Positions 1-12,335 of a stretch of 64,000 nt of DNA are shown piece after piece. Numbering within the stretch: the stretch's first letter is position 1; each line of letters begins with the position of its first letter. The DNA lies in NCBI GenBank assembly GCA_022376925.1, contig JAIOJX010000001.1, forward strand, positions 38,658,170 through 38,722,169, written 5' to 3'. The position numbers were made by a program, and so were the translations under genes. Origin of the DNA: Tragulus kanchil. Lineage: Eukaryota > Chordata > Mammalia > Artiodactyla > Tragulidae. The notes below the pieces were generated by a model. The model did no database searches. It worked only from the letters and a program-made list of their open reading frames with translations, and was not told the origin of the DNA.

Positions 1-173
1 AATGCAGACCCACCTCAGGCTGGTTGAATCTGAACCTGCATTTTTACCGGGATCCCAGGTGGTCCGTGTGCTCATTACAGTTTGAGAAGCCATGTCCTGC
101 ATCTTCCTCCACTCTTGTGAAGATTCTGTGACAGTTCATATTCACCCAGAACTTTAGAACATGATCTTATTTG

Positions 174-450
174 AGGCTTCCTTGATGGCTCAGTGGTAAA
201 GAACCTGACTGCCAATGCAGGAGACACGGTTCGACCCCTGGATTGGGAAGATTTCACATGCCGCGGGCAATTAAGCTTGTGTGCGGCAACTACTAAGCCC
301 ATGCTCTACAGCCTGGGCTCTGCAACAAGAGAAGCCGCCACAATGAGAAGTCCGCACATCCCAAGTAGAAAATAGGCCCTACTCGCCACAACTAGAGAAA
401 AACTCTCAGCAAAGAGGATCCAACACAGCCAAAAAATAAAAATAAAGAAA
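174..450 (+). mobile_element. CHR-2-type SINE
   Basis: tRNA-Glu-like head with A box (TGGCTCAGTGG) and B box (GGTTCGACCCC), then the CHR body (CAACTACTAAGCCC, ACAAGAGAAGCCGCC) and an A-rich tail. Positions 1-173 show nothing I recognise. Confidence 0.8.
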
Positions 451-524
451 AATTAAGAATGTGTTCTGATTTGAACCTAGGGATATCTGCAGATAAAATT
501 AGCTAAGAAAAAAAGAAAAGTTGA

Positions 525-845
525 GATGAGGTTATACCAGAGTGGAGTGGACCCTAAAGTTGAAGATGGGTGCCCATATAAGAAGAACAAATGTTACACA
601 GACACACACAGGAGAAGGACACGTGGCAGGGACTGTCGTCAGGCTGCCATAGCCAAGGAACACCAGAAGCCAGCAGAGGCCGGAAGAGGCAAGAAAGGAT
701 TCGCACTAGAGCCTCTGGAGGGAACATGGCCCAGCGGACAACTTGATCTTGGGCTTCTAGCCTTCAGAGCCATTTCTCTTGTTTGAAGCCAACACATTTG
801 TGGTACTGCATTACAGCAGCTCTGGGAAACTAATAGACTAATTCT
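525..845 (+). mobile_element. MaLR-type LTR 3' fragment
   Basis: Resembles the end of an MLT1-like LTR (TTGTTTGAAGCCAACACATT, then AACTAATAGAC). Old and non-coding. Repeated at 1,630-1,935. The rest of the block to 2,700 is unassigned. Confidence 0.45.
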
Positions 846-2676
846 TTCCAATTTCACAGCTACCACAGTGGCCAAGTCAGGAATTGACTTAGACACAGTT
901 TATGTCACTGAGTGAATGCCCTGTAGCAGGTGCCGGGCCCAGAGGGATTCTGGAAGCATTTCTAGGGACAGGTTCTGAGCCCTCCCCTACTCCCCGCGGT
1001 CATCCAGGATGTGGAGGCAGGCAGAGGAGCACATGGCTCAGGTGTGCAGATGACACGGGGCTGAGAGACATGGCTGAACCGGGATTCAGGGAAGATTTCC
1101 ACAGGTTGAAATAAGGGCCCCAACCCCAGATGATGAATGAGAAGGAAGCTCAAAGCCTAGGTGACAAAGAACACTGTACAGAAACAGGACGGCGAGAGCC
1201 AGCTCGACAGATGCTCTGATGGAAACAACAATCAGGGCAGGCATGTGGTTGGTTCACGTGACCTCAAGCTCATCTAGAGTGACAGTGTGATGCAGTTAGT
1301 GGAGCGGGACCCTCAGCTGCGTTGATAGACGTGGGATGCCTGTCCCCAGTGAGCGGGGGCAGCATCTTCTATTTCTGCTTTGTATGGCTCTCACCACCCT
1401 TGGAGGATCAGGTCAAATCAGGGACAGAACTTTTAAAAAGAACTGCAAACTAGAGTATTTGTGGGGTGACTAGAATGGTGGATTCAAACATCTTCAATGA
1501 GAAGAGCTGCCATTTCTTAAATACCCTTGTATGCCTGAAACTGGGCTAGATGAGTGAGACAGGCACTGGTCTGGCCCTGGAGAGCCCCCGGCCATTTCTT
1601 AAATACCCTTGTATGCCTGAAACTGGGCTAGAGTGGAGTGGACCCTAAAGTTGAAGATGGGTGCCCATATAAGAAGAACAAATGTTACACAGACACACAC
1701 AGGAGAAGGACACGTGGCAGGGACTGTCGTCAGGCTGCCATAGCCAAGGAACACCAGAAGCCAGCAGAGGCCGGAAGAGGCAAGAAAGGATTCGCACTAG
1801 AGCCTCTGGAGGGAACATGGCCCAGCGGACAACTTGATCTTGGGCTTCTAGCCTTCAGAGCCATTTCTCTTGTTTGAAGCCAACACATTTGTGGTACTGC
1901 ATTACAGCAGCTCTGGGAAACTAATAGACTAATTCTTTCCAATTTCACAGCTACCACAGTGGCCAAGTCAGGAATTGACTTAGACACAGTTTATGTCACT
2001 GAGTGAATGCCCTGTAGCAGGTGCCGGGCCCAGAGGGATTCTGGAAGCATTTCTAGGGACAGGTTCTGAGCCCTCCCCTACTCCCCGCGGTCATCCAGGA
2101 TGTGGAGGCAGGCAGAGGAGCACATGGCTCAGGTGTGCAGATGACACGGGGCTGAGAGACATGGCTGAACCGGGATTCAGGGAAGATTTCCACAGGTTGA
2201 AATAAGGGCCCCAACCCCAGATGATGAATGAGAAGGAAGCTCAAAGCCTAGGTGACAAAGAACACTGTACAGAAACAGGACGGCGAGAGCCAGCTCGACA
2301 GATGCTCTGATGGAAACAACAATCAGGGCAGGCATGTGGTTGGTTCACGTGACCTCAAGCTCATCTAGAGTGACAGTGTGATGCAGTTAGTGGAGCGGGA
2401 CCCTCAGCTGCGTTGATAGACGTGGGATGCCTGTCCCCAGTGAGCGGGGGCAGCATCTTCTATTTCTGCTTTGTATGGCTCTCACCACCCTTGGAGGATC
2501 AGGTCAAATCAGGGACAGAACTTTTAAAAAGAACTGCAAACTAGAGTATTTGTGGGGTGACTAGAATGGTGACGATTCAAACATCTTCAATGAGAAGAGC
2601 TGCCATTTCTTAAATACCCCTTGTATGCCTGAAACTGGGCTAGATGAGTGAGACAGGCACTGGTCTGGCCCTGGGG
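539..2676 (+). repeat. Tandem duplication 1 (offset 1,091)
   Basis: Copy A 539-1,584, copy B 1,630-2,676. The body looks identical; indels appear at the ends (GGTGGATT versus GGTGACGATT; a C-run one longer). The 45 bases between the copies hold a third partial copy of the unit end (from about 1,592). Likely unmerged contig ends. Confidence 0.9.
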
Positions 2677-2717
2677 GAGCTTACAGCCCACTGGCCAAGA
2701 AACATGGAAGCTGATTG

Positions 2718-2925
2718 TACTCACTCACTCAGTCGTGTCTGACTCTTTGCAACACCATGGACTGTAGCCTGCCAGGCTCCTCTGTCCATGGAACTTTCGA
2801 GGCAAGAATACTAGAGTGGGTTGCCATGCCCTTCTCCAGGGGAATCTTCCCAACCTGGGGACGGGACCCAGGTCTCCTGCACTGACAGGCAGATTCTTTA
2901 CCACTGCGCCACCTGGGAAGGACAG
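2718..2925 (-). mobile_element. Bov-tA SINE
   Basis: Reverse-strand ruminant SINE: Bov-A body (CCATGGACTGTAGCCTGCC) and tRNA-Glu head (CAGATTCTTTACCACTGCGCC). 2,926-3,088 is unassigned. Confidence 0.85.
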
Positions 2926-3088
2926 AAGCTGATCAATACATGTATTTATTTAGAAATCTACACATGCTTCAGAGGAGTGCGAGTGCTTCAAGTGCACTAA
3001 CACAGAAAACTCGACCCAGATTGAGGATTCAGGTTTTTATCTTTGAGCCAGTTTATGAAGGTTGACTAAGTGTTACCCAGAGGACTAT

Positions 3089-3280
3089 GAAAGTGAAAGT
3101 GAAGTCACTCAGTCATGTCTGACTCTTTGTGACCTATGGACAAGCCATGGAATTCTCCAGGCAAGAATACCAGAGTAGGTTGCCTTTCTCTTCTCCAGAG
3201 GATCTTCCCAACCTAGGGATCACACCCAGGTTTCCCACAATGCAGGTGGATTCTTTACCATCTGAGCTACAAGGGAATCC
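3089..3280 (-). mobile_element. Bov-tA SINE
   Basis: Diverged reverse-strand copy (GTCTGACTCTTTGTGACC; GATTCTTTACCATCTGAGCT). Confidence 0.8.
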
Positions 3281-3469
3281 CAAGGGGACCATGCTACCTC
3301 TGAAACAAAGCACAGAATGTTCAAAGGCCCTGGGGCACATCTGAAGAGCAGGGAGAAGAGTTGTGTTAAGGGCTGTGACTTGGTTAGATGAGGGTCTTGG
3401 AAACACTGTTTTAGCCATGTTTTGAGGAATGGGATGGAGAGAGGCAAGAGTGGAGAGGGTTGGAGTCAG

Positions 3470-4085
3470 CCTGTGTTAGTTTCCAATCACCTCTGTAACA
3501 AACCACCACAAATTTAGTAGCTTGAAAGTGTTAGTCGCTAAATCATATCTGACTCTGTGCAACTCTATGGACTGTAGCCTGCCAGGCTCCTCTGTCCATG
3601 AAATTCTCTAGCAAAAATACTGGAGTGGATTGCCATTTCCTTCTCCAGAGGACCTTCCCAATTCAAGGATTGAACTCACGTCTCCTGCATTACAGATGGA
3701 TTCTTTACCACCTTTGCCACCAGGGAAACAACACAAATGTCTCCTCCTACAGTTCTGGAGGTCAGAAGTCTAAACTCAAGGAATCAGCAGGGCTGTGTTC
3801 TTCTGGAAGTTCCAGGGAGAATCCATTTCCTCTGCCTTCGCTGGCTTCAAGAGGTTGCCCACGTTCCCTGGCTCATGATGCCTTTCTGTCTTCTAGGCCA
3901 GCAATGGCTGGTTGAGACTTTCTCGTGTCCAATCAATTCGGAATCTGACGCTTCTGCCTCCCTCTTCAATGTCTGAGGACTTTCATTCTAACGGGCCCAT
4001 CCACATAATCTGAGAGCATTCCCTAATATCCCTGTTTTAAATTCAACTGATTAGCAACTTTAGTCCCTCCTTGTAATTCCCCCAT
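3470..4085 (-). mobile_element. MaLR-type LTR fragment with SINE insertion
   Basis: Reverse-strand MaLR text (GTAACAAACCACCACAAATT; ACAGTTCTGGAGGTCAGAAG). Split by a Bov-tA at 3,524-3,727. Second half repeated at 4,901-5,194. Confidence 0.55.
3524..3727 (-). mobile_element. Bov-tA SINE
   Basis: Reverse-strand copy inside the MaLR fragment; head GGATTCTTTACCACCTTTGCC. Confidence 0.85.
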
Positions 4086-5948
4086 ATGATATAACACACT
4101 CACTGATTCTGGGGGTGAGGGTGTATAGGTGTGCTCAGGGGGCTGTTTTCCTGCTGACCACACATTCTGATTTACATTCATCCACCTCATTTATCCCCCA
4201 TGTCCCCTCCTGCGAGGTTGGTACTGTTAGTCCCTCCTCCTTTTTTTAATTATATTTTTTTGAATGCACCATGCAGCATATGGGACGTTAGTTCCCCAGC
4301 CAGGGATTGAACCTGCATCCAATGTTGAACCCTGCATCCTGCATTGGAGAGAAGGAGTCTTAACCACTGGACCACCAAAAAAAGTCCCTTATTAGTCCCC
4401 TTTTATGGACAGGACTCTGAGGCTCACAGAGGTGACCTGCGTAAGGTTACACTGTTGGGGCATAGCAGAGCCCAGAGTCAGATTCCAGGCCTATACTGCA
4501 GATCCTATGATCTCAGTCTCTGCCCCATACTGCCTCTCCACATGGAGGGCACAGGACAGCTGACTTCTGGTGTGCAATGGACTCGCTCTTACCCAGAGCC
4601 AAGTTCTGGATAATTCCAGAAGGCAGAATAAGGTCAATAGTTATAAGGAGGTAAATTCCAATGTGGTGACTCGGAATGTTAGAGCTAGAGGCTACCCGAG
4701 AGGCCATCGTGCTTAGTTTCTTTTAAGGAAACCAAAGCTCAGAGAGAAAGCTCCTTCTAGTTCTAATCATTCATTTGTGGTGATAAGCCTCAGAGAAACT
4801 GGAAGTTGATCCTTTAGCAATGAGGAGTCATTGAAACTGGGAAGACAAGCTGATCCCTCTGACTTCAGATGCTTCTTCTAGGCCACCCCAATTGGGCTTG
4901 GAATCAGCAGGGCTGTGTTCTTCTGGAAGTTCAGGAGAATCCATTTCCTCTGCCTCGCTGGCTTCAAGAGGTTGCCATCTGGCTCATGATGCCTTTCTGT
5001 CTTCTAGGCCAGCAATGGCTGGTTGAGACTTTCTCGTGTCCAATCAATTCGAATCTGACGCTTCTGCCTCCTCTTCAATGTCTGAGGACTTTCATTCTAA
5101 CGGGCCCATCCACATAATCTGAGAGCATTCCCTAATATCCCTGTTTTAAATTCAACTGATTAGCAACTTTAGTCCCTCCTTGTAATTCCCCCATATGATA
5201 TAACACACTCACTGATTCTGGGGGTGAGGGTGTATAGGTGTGCTCAGGGGGCTGTTTTCCTGCTGACCACACATTCTGATTTACATTCATCCACCTCATT
5301 TATCCCCCATGTCCCCTCCTGCGAGGTTGGTACTGTTAGTCCCTCCTCCTTTTTTTAATTATATTTTTTTGAATGCACCATGCAGCATATGGGACGTTAG
5401 TTCCCCAGCCAGGGATTGAACCTGCATCCAATGTTGAACCCTGCATCCTGCATTGGAGAGAAGGAGTCTTAACCACTGGACCACCAAAAAAAGTCCCTTA
5501 TTAGTCCCCTTTTATGGACAGGACTCTGAGGCTCACAGAGGTGACCTGCGTAAGGTTACACTGTTGGGGCATAGCAGAGCCCAGAGTCAGATTCCAGGCC
5601 TATACTGCAGATCCTATGATCTCAGTCTCTGCCCCATACTGCCTCTCCACATGGAGGGCACAGGACAGCTGACTTCTGGTGTGCAATGGACTCGCTCTTA
5701 CCCAGAGCCAAGTTCTGGATAATTCCAGAAGGCAGAATAAGGTCAATAGTTATAAGGAGGTGAATTCCAATGTGTAGTGACTCGGAATGTTAGAGCTAGA
5801 GGCTACCCGAGAGGCCATCGTGCTTAGTTTCTTTTAAGGAAACCAAAGCTCAGAGAGAAAGCTCCTTCTAGTTCTAATCATTCATTTGTGGTGATAAGCC
5901 TCAGAGAAACTGGAAGTTGATCCTTTAGCAATGAGGAGTCATTGAGCT
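3779..5948 (+). repeat. Tandem duplication 2 (offset 1,109)
   Basis: Copy A 3,779-4,835, copy B 4,901-5,947. The first 200 bases of copy B have many one-base losses relative to A, and one larger change near 4,975. The rest is near identical. This is the signature of an uncorrected long-read contig end. Confidence 0.9.
4170..4530 (+). mobile_element. MIR fragment with short CHR-like SINE
   Basis: MIR-like text around 4,190-4,235 and 4,388-4,510 (GAGGCTCACAGAGGTGACCTG) interrupted by a reverse-strand tRNA-Glu SINE at 4,236-4,387 (CCAGGGATTGAACCTGCATC, ACCACTGGACCACC). Repeated at 5,280-5,640. 5,949-6,444 is unassigned unique DNA. Confidence 0.55.
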
Positions 5949-6444
5949 GAAGACAAGCTGAGAGAGGTTTCTAGAGACAAGAACATGTGGATGAAGACGT
6001 TCCTCTTTCTCAGCTGAGAGGACAGTGAGCACTGAGGTGACGAGAAACTCCCAGGCAGATAACTGAGGAAAGGAGGAGGGAAATCAGAGGCAGTCTCATG
6101 ACCAGATTCAGAGTCAGAATTAGCAAGAGTACCAAAGAGGCCCCTTTCATGTGGGGAAAGAACCGTTCTAGCCCTTTCTACCTCAGATCCATCCAGCTCC
6201 ATGTGCCTGAAGGTGAAATCATGAAAATCTCTCTTTTCTGGGTGGGATAATTTATGCTTTCCCACCTCTGGGAGAAACCTGCAGGGCTCGTCACTTTGCT
6301 CAAATGGAGCTGAGATTACACTGCAGCCTTGTACCCATTGCTCAGAAGTCAGAGTCCTGAGCAGTCATTACCAGAGATAGCCCAATGCATGGGAAGAGCC
6401 AGGCCAAATGTTTTCAGTGACTTCTCTGGGGCCCTTTCAGGGTC

Positions 6445-8595
6445 TACCCAAGGACACCTGCCCCAGGACCCTGTTCTAGAATCTTCAGCTGTTGGGAGTT
6501 GGGTTATATGACCCCACCCCCACTCCGCAACAACCTCTCCAGGCTGCGATTTCTGTAAGGCGGAGGTAGCCCTAGCTCTTGGCTTGGGATAGTCTCTTAG
6601 GAGAACAATGGGCAGGCTGGTGCCAGTGGGGATGGGAAGTGTTGTTTCTTAGCAACAAAGGGAGCATTGGAATGGAAAAGAAGCCCCGGGGGCGCCAGGA
6701 CTCTCAGTTGGTTAGTTCTCTCTGCTCCTAGACGACTCCAGGCAGCGTGGGGACCTGGACTCCCTTTGCCTGTATGCAGCCTGTGGCTAAGGCCTCCCTC
6801 AGAGTGAAGGGTGCACCGTGTTTCCCGCAGCCTTGTGGTGAGGCACCGGCCCTTTCCACACCAGCACTGCCAAAGGCTCCCAAGCTATTCAGGGAGGTGC
6901 AGAAACTGGTAGGGTGCAGCTGGGGAGGGCTCGGAGGATGGGTGTTGGAAGGGCTGTACTGCTGGCGGCTGCAGGGTGGGTGGCGGAGTGCTGTTTTCTC
7001 TGGAGGGAGGTCAAGGACACAGCTGGAGCCTATTCGCAGCTCCCTCCCTCCCTCCTACAGCGCCGGGATAATAGCTCCTAACACTCAGTGAGCCTTTAGT
7101 ATGAGCCAGACCCTGTTCTCAGCCTTTTCCGTGGATCATCTCATCGAATCCCTCACAACACTCCTGTGAGGTAGGTCTATTATTATCTCTATTTTAGAGA
7201 TTAAATAATAATAATTTTAAAACACCCTGAGGCACACAGTGGTTAAGTAAGCTAGGAAGTGGCTCAGCCAGGATTATGAACTCAGGGTTTGGTTCAAGAG
7301 GGTGAAACTAACCAGACCTTGCTGCCTGTCACGGGACAGGCTGCTACATAGTCCCGCCCTTTGTGGCTGCCCTGTCAAGTGTCCCTTCAAGGCTGACCCT
7401 CTCGGGGTTGTCCTCATGCTTCAAACATTGTAACAGCCACCAACGTACTGTGCTTCCACGCACCAAGGGTTGTGCTAAGCGCTTTACAGGACTGATTTCT
7501 GAAATCCGTTCACAATTGGATCACTGCTTGGGAGGTTGGGTTACCCAAGGACACCTGCCCCAGGACCCTGTTCTAGAATCTTCAGCTGTTGGGAGTTGGG
7601 TTATATGACCACCCCACTCCGCAACAACCTCTCCAGGCTGCGATTTCTGTAAGGCGGAGGTAGCCCTAGCTCTTGGCTTGGGATAGTCTCTTAGGAGAAC
7701 AATGGGCAGGCTGGTGCCAGTGGGGATGGGAAGTGTTGTTTCTTAGCAACAAAGGGAGCATTGGAATGGAAAAGAAGCCCCGGGGGCGCCAGGACTCTCA
7801 GTTGGTTAGTTCTCTCTGCTCCTAGACGACTCCAGGCAGCGTGGGGACCTGGACTCCCTTTGCCTGTATGCAGCCTGTGGCTAAGGCCTCCCTCAGAGTG
7901 AAGGGTGCACCGTGTTTCCCGCAGCCTTGTGGTGAGGCACCGGCCCTTTCCACACCAGCACTGCCAAAGGCTCCCAAGCTATTCAGGGAGGTGCAGAAAC
8001 TGGTAGGGTGCAGCTGGGGAGGGCTCGGAGGATGGGTGTTGGAAGGGCTGTACTGCTGGCGGCTGCAGGGTGGGTGGCGGAGTGCTGTTTTCTCTGGAGG
8101 GAGGTCAAGGACACAGCTGGAGCCTATTCGCAGCTCCCTCCCTCCCTCCTACAGCGCCGGGATAATAGCTCCTAACACTCAGTGAGCCTTTAGTATGAGC
8201 CAGACCCTGTTCTCAGCCTTTTCCGTGGATCATCTCATCGAATCCCTCACAACACTCCTGTGAGGTAGGTCTATTATTATCTCTATTTTAGAGATTAAAT
8301 AATAATAATTTTAAAACACCCTGAGGCACACAGTGGTTAAGTAAGCTAGGAAGTGGCTCAGCCAGGATTATGAACTCAGGGTTTGGTTCAAGAGGGTGAA
8401 ACTAACCAGACCTTGCTGCCTGTCACGGGACAGGCTGCTACATAGTCCCGCCCTTTGTGGCTGCCCTGTCAAGTGTCCCTTCAAGGCTGACCCTCTCGGG
8501 GTTGTCCTCATGCTTCAAACATTGTAACAGCCACCAACGTACTGTGCTTCCTACGCACCAAGGGTTGTGCTAAGCGCTTTACAGGACTGATTTCT
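6445..8595 (+). repeat. Tandem duplication 3 (offset 1,094)
   Basis: Copy A 6,445-7,500, copy B 7,542-8,595. A three-base C-run difference occurs near 6,511 versus 7,605. About 40 unmatched bases sit at the joint. Confidence 0.9.
7087..7290 (+). mobile_element. MIR fragment
   Basis: MIR core text (ACAACACTCCTGTGAGGTAG; TGAGGCACACAGTGGTTAAG). Repeated at 8,181-8,384. 6,500-7,086 is unique GC-moderate DNA without recognised genes. Confidence 0.6.
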
Positions 8596-8700
8596 ACGAT
8601 CCTTACAACAACTCTGTGGAACAGATATTGTTACTGTTTCCATTCTGTTCAGGGTCAAGTTAGGATGTAGCAGAACCAGGATTCAAATTTGAACCAGTCT
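8515..8700 (+). mobile_element. MIR fragment
   Basis: MIR-like text (GTGCTAAGCGCTTTACAGGA; CAACAACTCTGTGGAACAGA). The first-copy equivalent is cut at 7,500 by the duplication joint. Confidence 0.5.
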
Positions 8701-8775
8701 GACTCTGCAGTTCTAAGATCACATTTTATTCATGCCTTATTCAACCAATGAACCTTGCCAAATGTGCCAGATCCC

Positions 8776-8978
8776 TTCACTCGTGTCTGACTCTGTGCAA
8801 CCCCATGGCCGGTAGCCCGCCAGGCTCCTCTGTCCATGGGACTCTCCAGGCAAGAATCCTGGAGTGGGTTGCCAGGCCCTCCTCCAGGGGATCTTCCCAA
8901 CCCAGGGATCAAACCCTGTCTCTTAGGTCTCCTGCATTGGCAAGAGGGTTCTTTACCACTAGCAGCACTTGGGAAACC
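8776..8978 (-). mobile_element. Bov-tA SINE
   Basis: Reverse-strand copy with a conserved Bov-A body; head slightly rearranged (TCTCTTAGGTCTCCTGCATT). Confidence 0.85.
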
Positions 8979-9269
8979 CTAAGCAGCCTTTCATAATCTG
9001 GCATGTGGCAGACACTGGGCTGGGTATCAGCCGGTGTACACAGGGGCAGCATTCCTGTCTGTTTCACTCTGTCTCTAACTTAGACTACTCTCGAGAACTG
9101 CGGACTCATGCATCCATCTGGCCGCATGACATCACTCTAAGGCTAATGTGTTCAAAACAGCATCCGTGACCCTTCCTCCAAAGCCACTTGCCCCAAAGCC
9201 TTCCTCAGTCCCGCAAACGGCGTCATCATCCATGCAGTCGCCGGAGCTGGAAAATTGAGACACCATCAT

Positions 9270-9395
9270 TTCTTTTCTTCTTTTTAAGCTGTGCTGTGGG
9301 CCATGTGGGATCTTACTGTTCTGACCAGGGATCAGACCCCTGACCCCCTGCACTGGAAGCTCAGAGTCTTAACCACTGTACTGCCAGGGAAACCC
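9270..9395 (-). mobile_element. Short CHR-like SINE
   Basis: tRNA-Glu-like head in reverse (GACCAGGGATCAGACCCCTG; CTTAACCACTGTACTGCCAG) with a T-rich left end (the A tail). Confidence 0.75.
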
Positions 9396-9539
9396 AAGAA
9401 GCGATTTGAGTGCTCTCTTTCCCTGCCCTCCTCTCTCCGACATTTAATCTAGTGTCTGCTTGACATTATCTCAGACATATCCTAAGTCTTTTCATATTTC
9501 TCCATTCCCCTCCCCCGCCCAGTCCGTTTTCCAGAGGGA

Positions 9540-10110
9540 AGTCAGCATGATCCTAAATACATCGACCACATCATTTCCTTCCCCTGCTTCAAGCACTCCA
9601 GCAGACTGCCATATGCTCTGAGCTGCAAGGCCCTGCCCAAAATGAGACCTCCATTGCCACCCTGCCTTCTCCCTCCTCTAATAGGCCAGCTCACTCCTAC
9701 CTACCTTTACCTTTGCTCAACATACCTCCCTCTGCTTGGAATATTCTCCCATCAGATCTCAATTTTTTCTTTTTTTTGCTTCACCATGAAGCACGTGGGA
9801 ATTTTTCCCCCTGAACCAGGGATCGAATCCGCACCCCCTGCATTGAGAGTCTTAGCCACTGGACCACCAGGGAAGTCCCCAGATATCAATTTAAATATCA
9901 CCTCCTCAGAGAGGCCTTTCCTATCCAGCTTCTAAAAAGTAGCCACTCTCTGCATGGCTCTAATTACTAAAGAATATTTTCTTTAAAAAAATTGTTTCTC
10001 CTTGCCTGTCTCCCTCCCCTACTAGAATAAAAGCTACACGAGAGCAAGTAGCTGACTTCTCTTACCCTTCATTTACTGTGAGCACATAGCAGGTGCTCAT
10101 TAAGCACGCT
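9540..10110 (-). mobile_element. L2-like fragments with a short CHR-like SINE
   Basis: L2-like reverse text at 9,540-9,756 and 9,880-10,105 (AGAATAAAAGCTACACGAGA; AGCAGGTGCTCATTAAG), split by a reverse tRNA-Glu SINE at 9,757-9,879. 10,110-10,560 is unassigned. Confidence 0.5.
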
Positions 10111-10559
10111 GGCAAAAATTGGGGGATAGAGCAAGCGGGAGCACACAGAGTGGTGGACAATCCGTGGGAGATGACAGAGGAATGGCAGCCTGGAAGCTGC
10201 AGAAGGGAGTAAAGAACCTTCTGTGAGCATGGACGAGGGGGCGGGGAGGCCTGAGGCTTCTAACTGTCCACTCTGCGGCTCACTAGCCAAAGGACCTGAG
10301 CTTCTCTGAGCCAGAGCGCCCCCATTTCCCAATAGGAATAACAATACTGTCCCCTAACAGTGTTGTTGAGGGGTGGTGGGGGACTCCGCTCCAACCCTCC
10401 AGTGGCTTCCCAGCTTGCTCTGGGTGAAGGCGGAGGTCACTACAATGGCCTCCGCATGTCCGCGCTGCTCCACTTCCCCTCTGCTCTCATCTCCTATGCC
10501 TTCTTCTCGCTCCTCTCCCCTAGCCTCACTAGCCTCCTCCACCTCCCAGCCTCAGGGGC

Positions 10560-10945
10560 TTCAGCTTGCTATTCTCTCTGCCTGTAAATACCTATGGAGA
10601 CTCAACCTCACTTTCTCCAGGTCTGGTTCCAAAGGACCATCTCCTCAGTGAGGCTGCCCAGGATCTCCCCATTTGACACTGCATGCTCTCTGCCTTCTCT
10701 GCTGTAGTTTCATCTATGGGACTTCCCCACAGGCTGGCATACTGTATCATTTACTTCTTTCCTTCATATAACCTTTTGGTCTCCCTATTAGAATATATAA
10801 GTTTCCTGAGAGCAGGGACTTTAGCTGTCTTATTCACTGCATTCTCACAGCCCTCGGAACAGTGTAGGCACCCAGTAAGTCTGAATTGAATGAATGAATG
10901 AAGGGCCAACACAGTGTCTGGCATATAAAAAGTATTTGTTAAGTG
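10560..10945 (-). mobile_element. L2-like fragment
   Basis: Typical L2 3'-end text (TCCTGAGAGCAGGGACTTTA; TAGGCACCCAGTAAG) followed by a TGAATGAATGAA tail. Confidence 0.55.
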
Positions 10946-11261
10946 GTAGCTATTATTACTAATGACTCTTTGTGGTCCTCCTTACTGTGTCTGGAGCTTA
11001 GCACCGAGCCCTGTGCTTAGTTGGCATGAGTTGAAAGGAGAGGCCTACTTGAGGTGGAAAGTTCTCTACCTGCCACGAGAGAAAACCCCAAGGACACAGG
11101 TTGTAAGAGTGCAGAGGAGGGAAGGCGAAATCCCAATCTTCAGCCTCATTCCTGCCCCTGACAAAGAGGCCTGACATGAGGGGACTTCAAGCAAAAAGCG
11201 TGTCCCACAGGGGACACTGGGGAGGCTGCGTGGCTCCGCAACCTGAGCCCCTGGTCTTGTA

Positions 11262-11380
11262 AGGGACTTCTCTGACTAGAATTCTAAGGGCTCATGAACT
11301 TGGATCCCTGCTCCGGGAAGATCCCACACGCCGCAGAGCAACTAAGCCCATGAGCAACAACTATTGAGCCTCTGCTATTG
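11262..11380 (+). mobile_element. Truncated CHR-2-type SINE
   Basis: GAAGATCCCACACGCCGCAG then GCAACTAAGCCCATGAGC. Truncated after the first CHR body block. The rest of 10,960-12,119 holds nothing I recognise. Confidence 0.65.
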
Positions 11381-12119
11381 TGATCTCAGAGGGCCTATGT
11401 CTCGGCCACCAAGAGGAAGCACACATATTTTCATATCATATTGAGTGAATCTTAAATTATCAATATGCTCATTACTACTGTGAAATGAGGATAATTGTAA
11501 GGCTCATTGCTAGATCTTGTTATTTAATGTGCTGAAAATGAGGCACATATATCACGAATTTAAAACATAGGCTGGTGGCTGTATTTCAGTATCATTTGCT
11601 TCCATGATAATCTTCTCTATTTTATTTTATGTATTGAAAAACATTATACTGAGCTGGGGTCCTTAGGCTTTGCCAGACTGCTGAGGGGTCTGTGGCACAA
11701 AAAAAGGCCAAGAGCCCCAGGTTCGAGCGTGCACAGTGTGGTTGCTATCGGCCCCAGCTCTCTTGTGACTTCTTCCATTAGGAACCTACACACTCGCTTA
11801 TGCTAAGTGGATGGGCACATTCCATTCCTGGATGGGGGAACCCCCCTCCCCAACTGTCTCAGCTTCTATCATTACGATGCGTTTGTGAACTGATTTGTCA
11901 AATGACTGGTATGCCCAGTGGGATCAGTGTGGTCTCAAGCTCCTTCCTGGACACCCCGTACCACCCAAACTAGCTTGCTCACTGCCCCCTGGGAGAGCTG
12001 TACACATCCTTCCTTCACCTCTGTCATTCCCTCTGGCTAAAATGCTGGCCCAAGGCCATGCTATTCAGGCAGCAGATCTTCCAGCCTTCGAGGCTAATAA
12101 CACGTCTTCATGCCCTCAA

Positions 12120-12335
12120 GAGGTTTCTCAGGTGGCTCAGTGGTAAAGAATCCGCCTGTAATGCAGGAGATGCAGGTTCAATCCCTGGGTTGGAAAGATC
12201 CCTCAGAGGAGAAGATGGCAACCCATTCTAGTTTTCTTGCCGGGAGAATCCTATTGACAGAGGAGCCTGGTGCCAATCTTTGGAGACAGGCTGCAGTCCA
12301 TGGAGTCTCAAAGAGTCTGACACAACTGAACCCTC
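12120..12335 (+). mobile_element. Bov-tA SINE
   Basis: Forward copy: GTGGCTCAGTGGTAAAGAAT head, CAGGTTCAATCCCTGG B box, then Bov-A body to AGTCTGACACAACTGAA. 12,336-12,865 is unassigned unique DNA. Confidence 0.85.
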
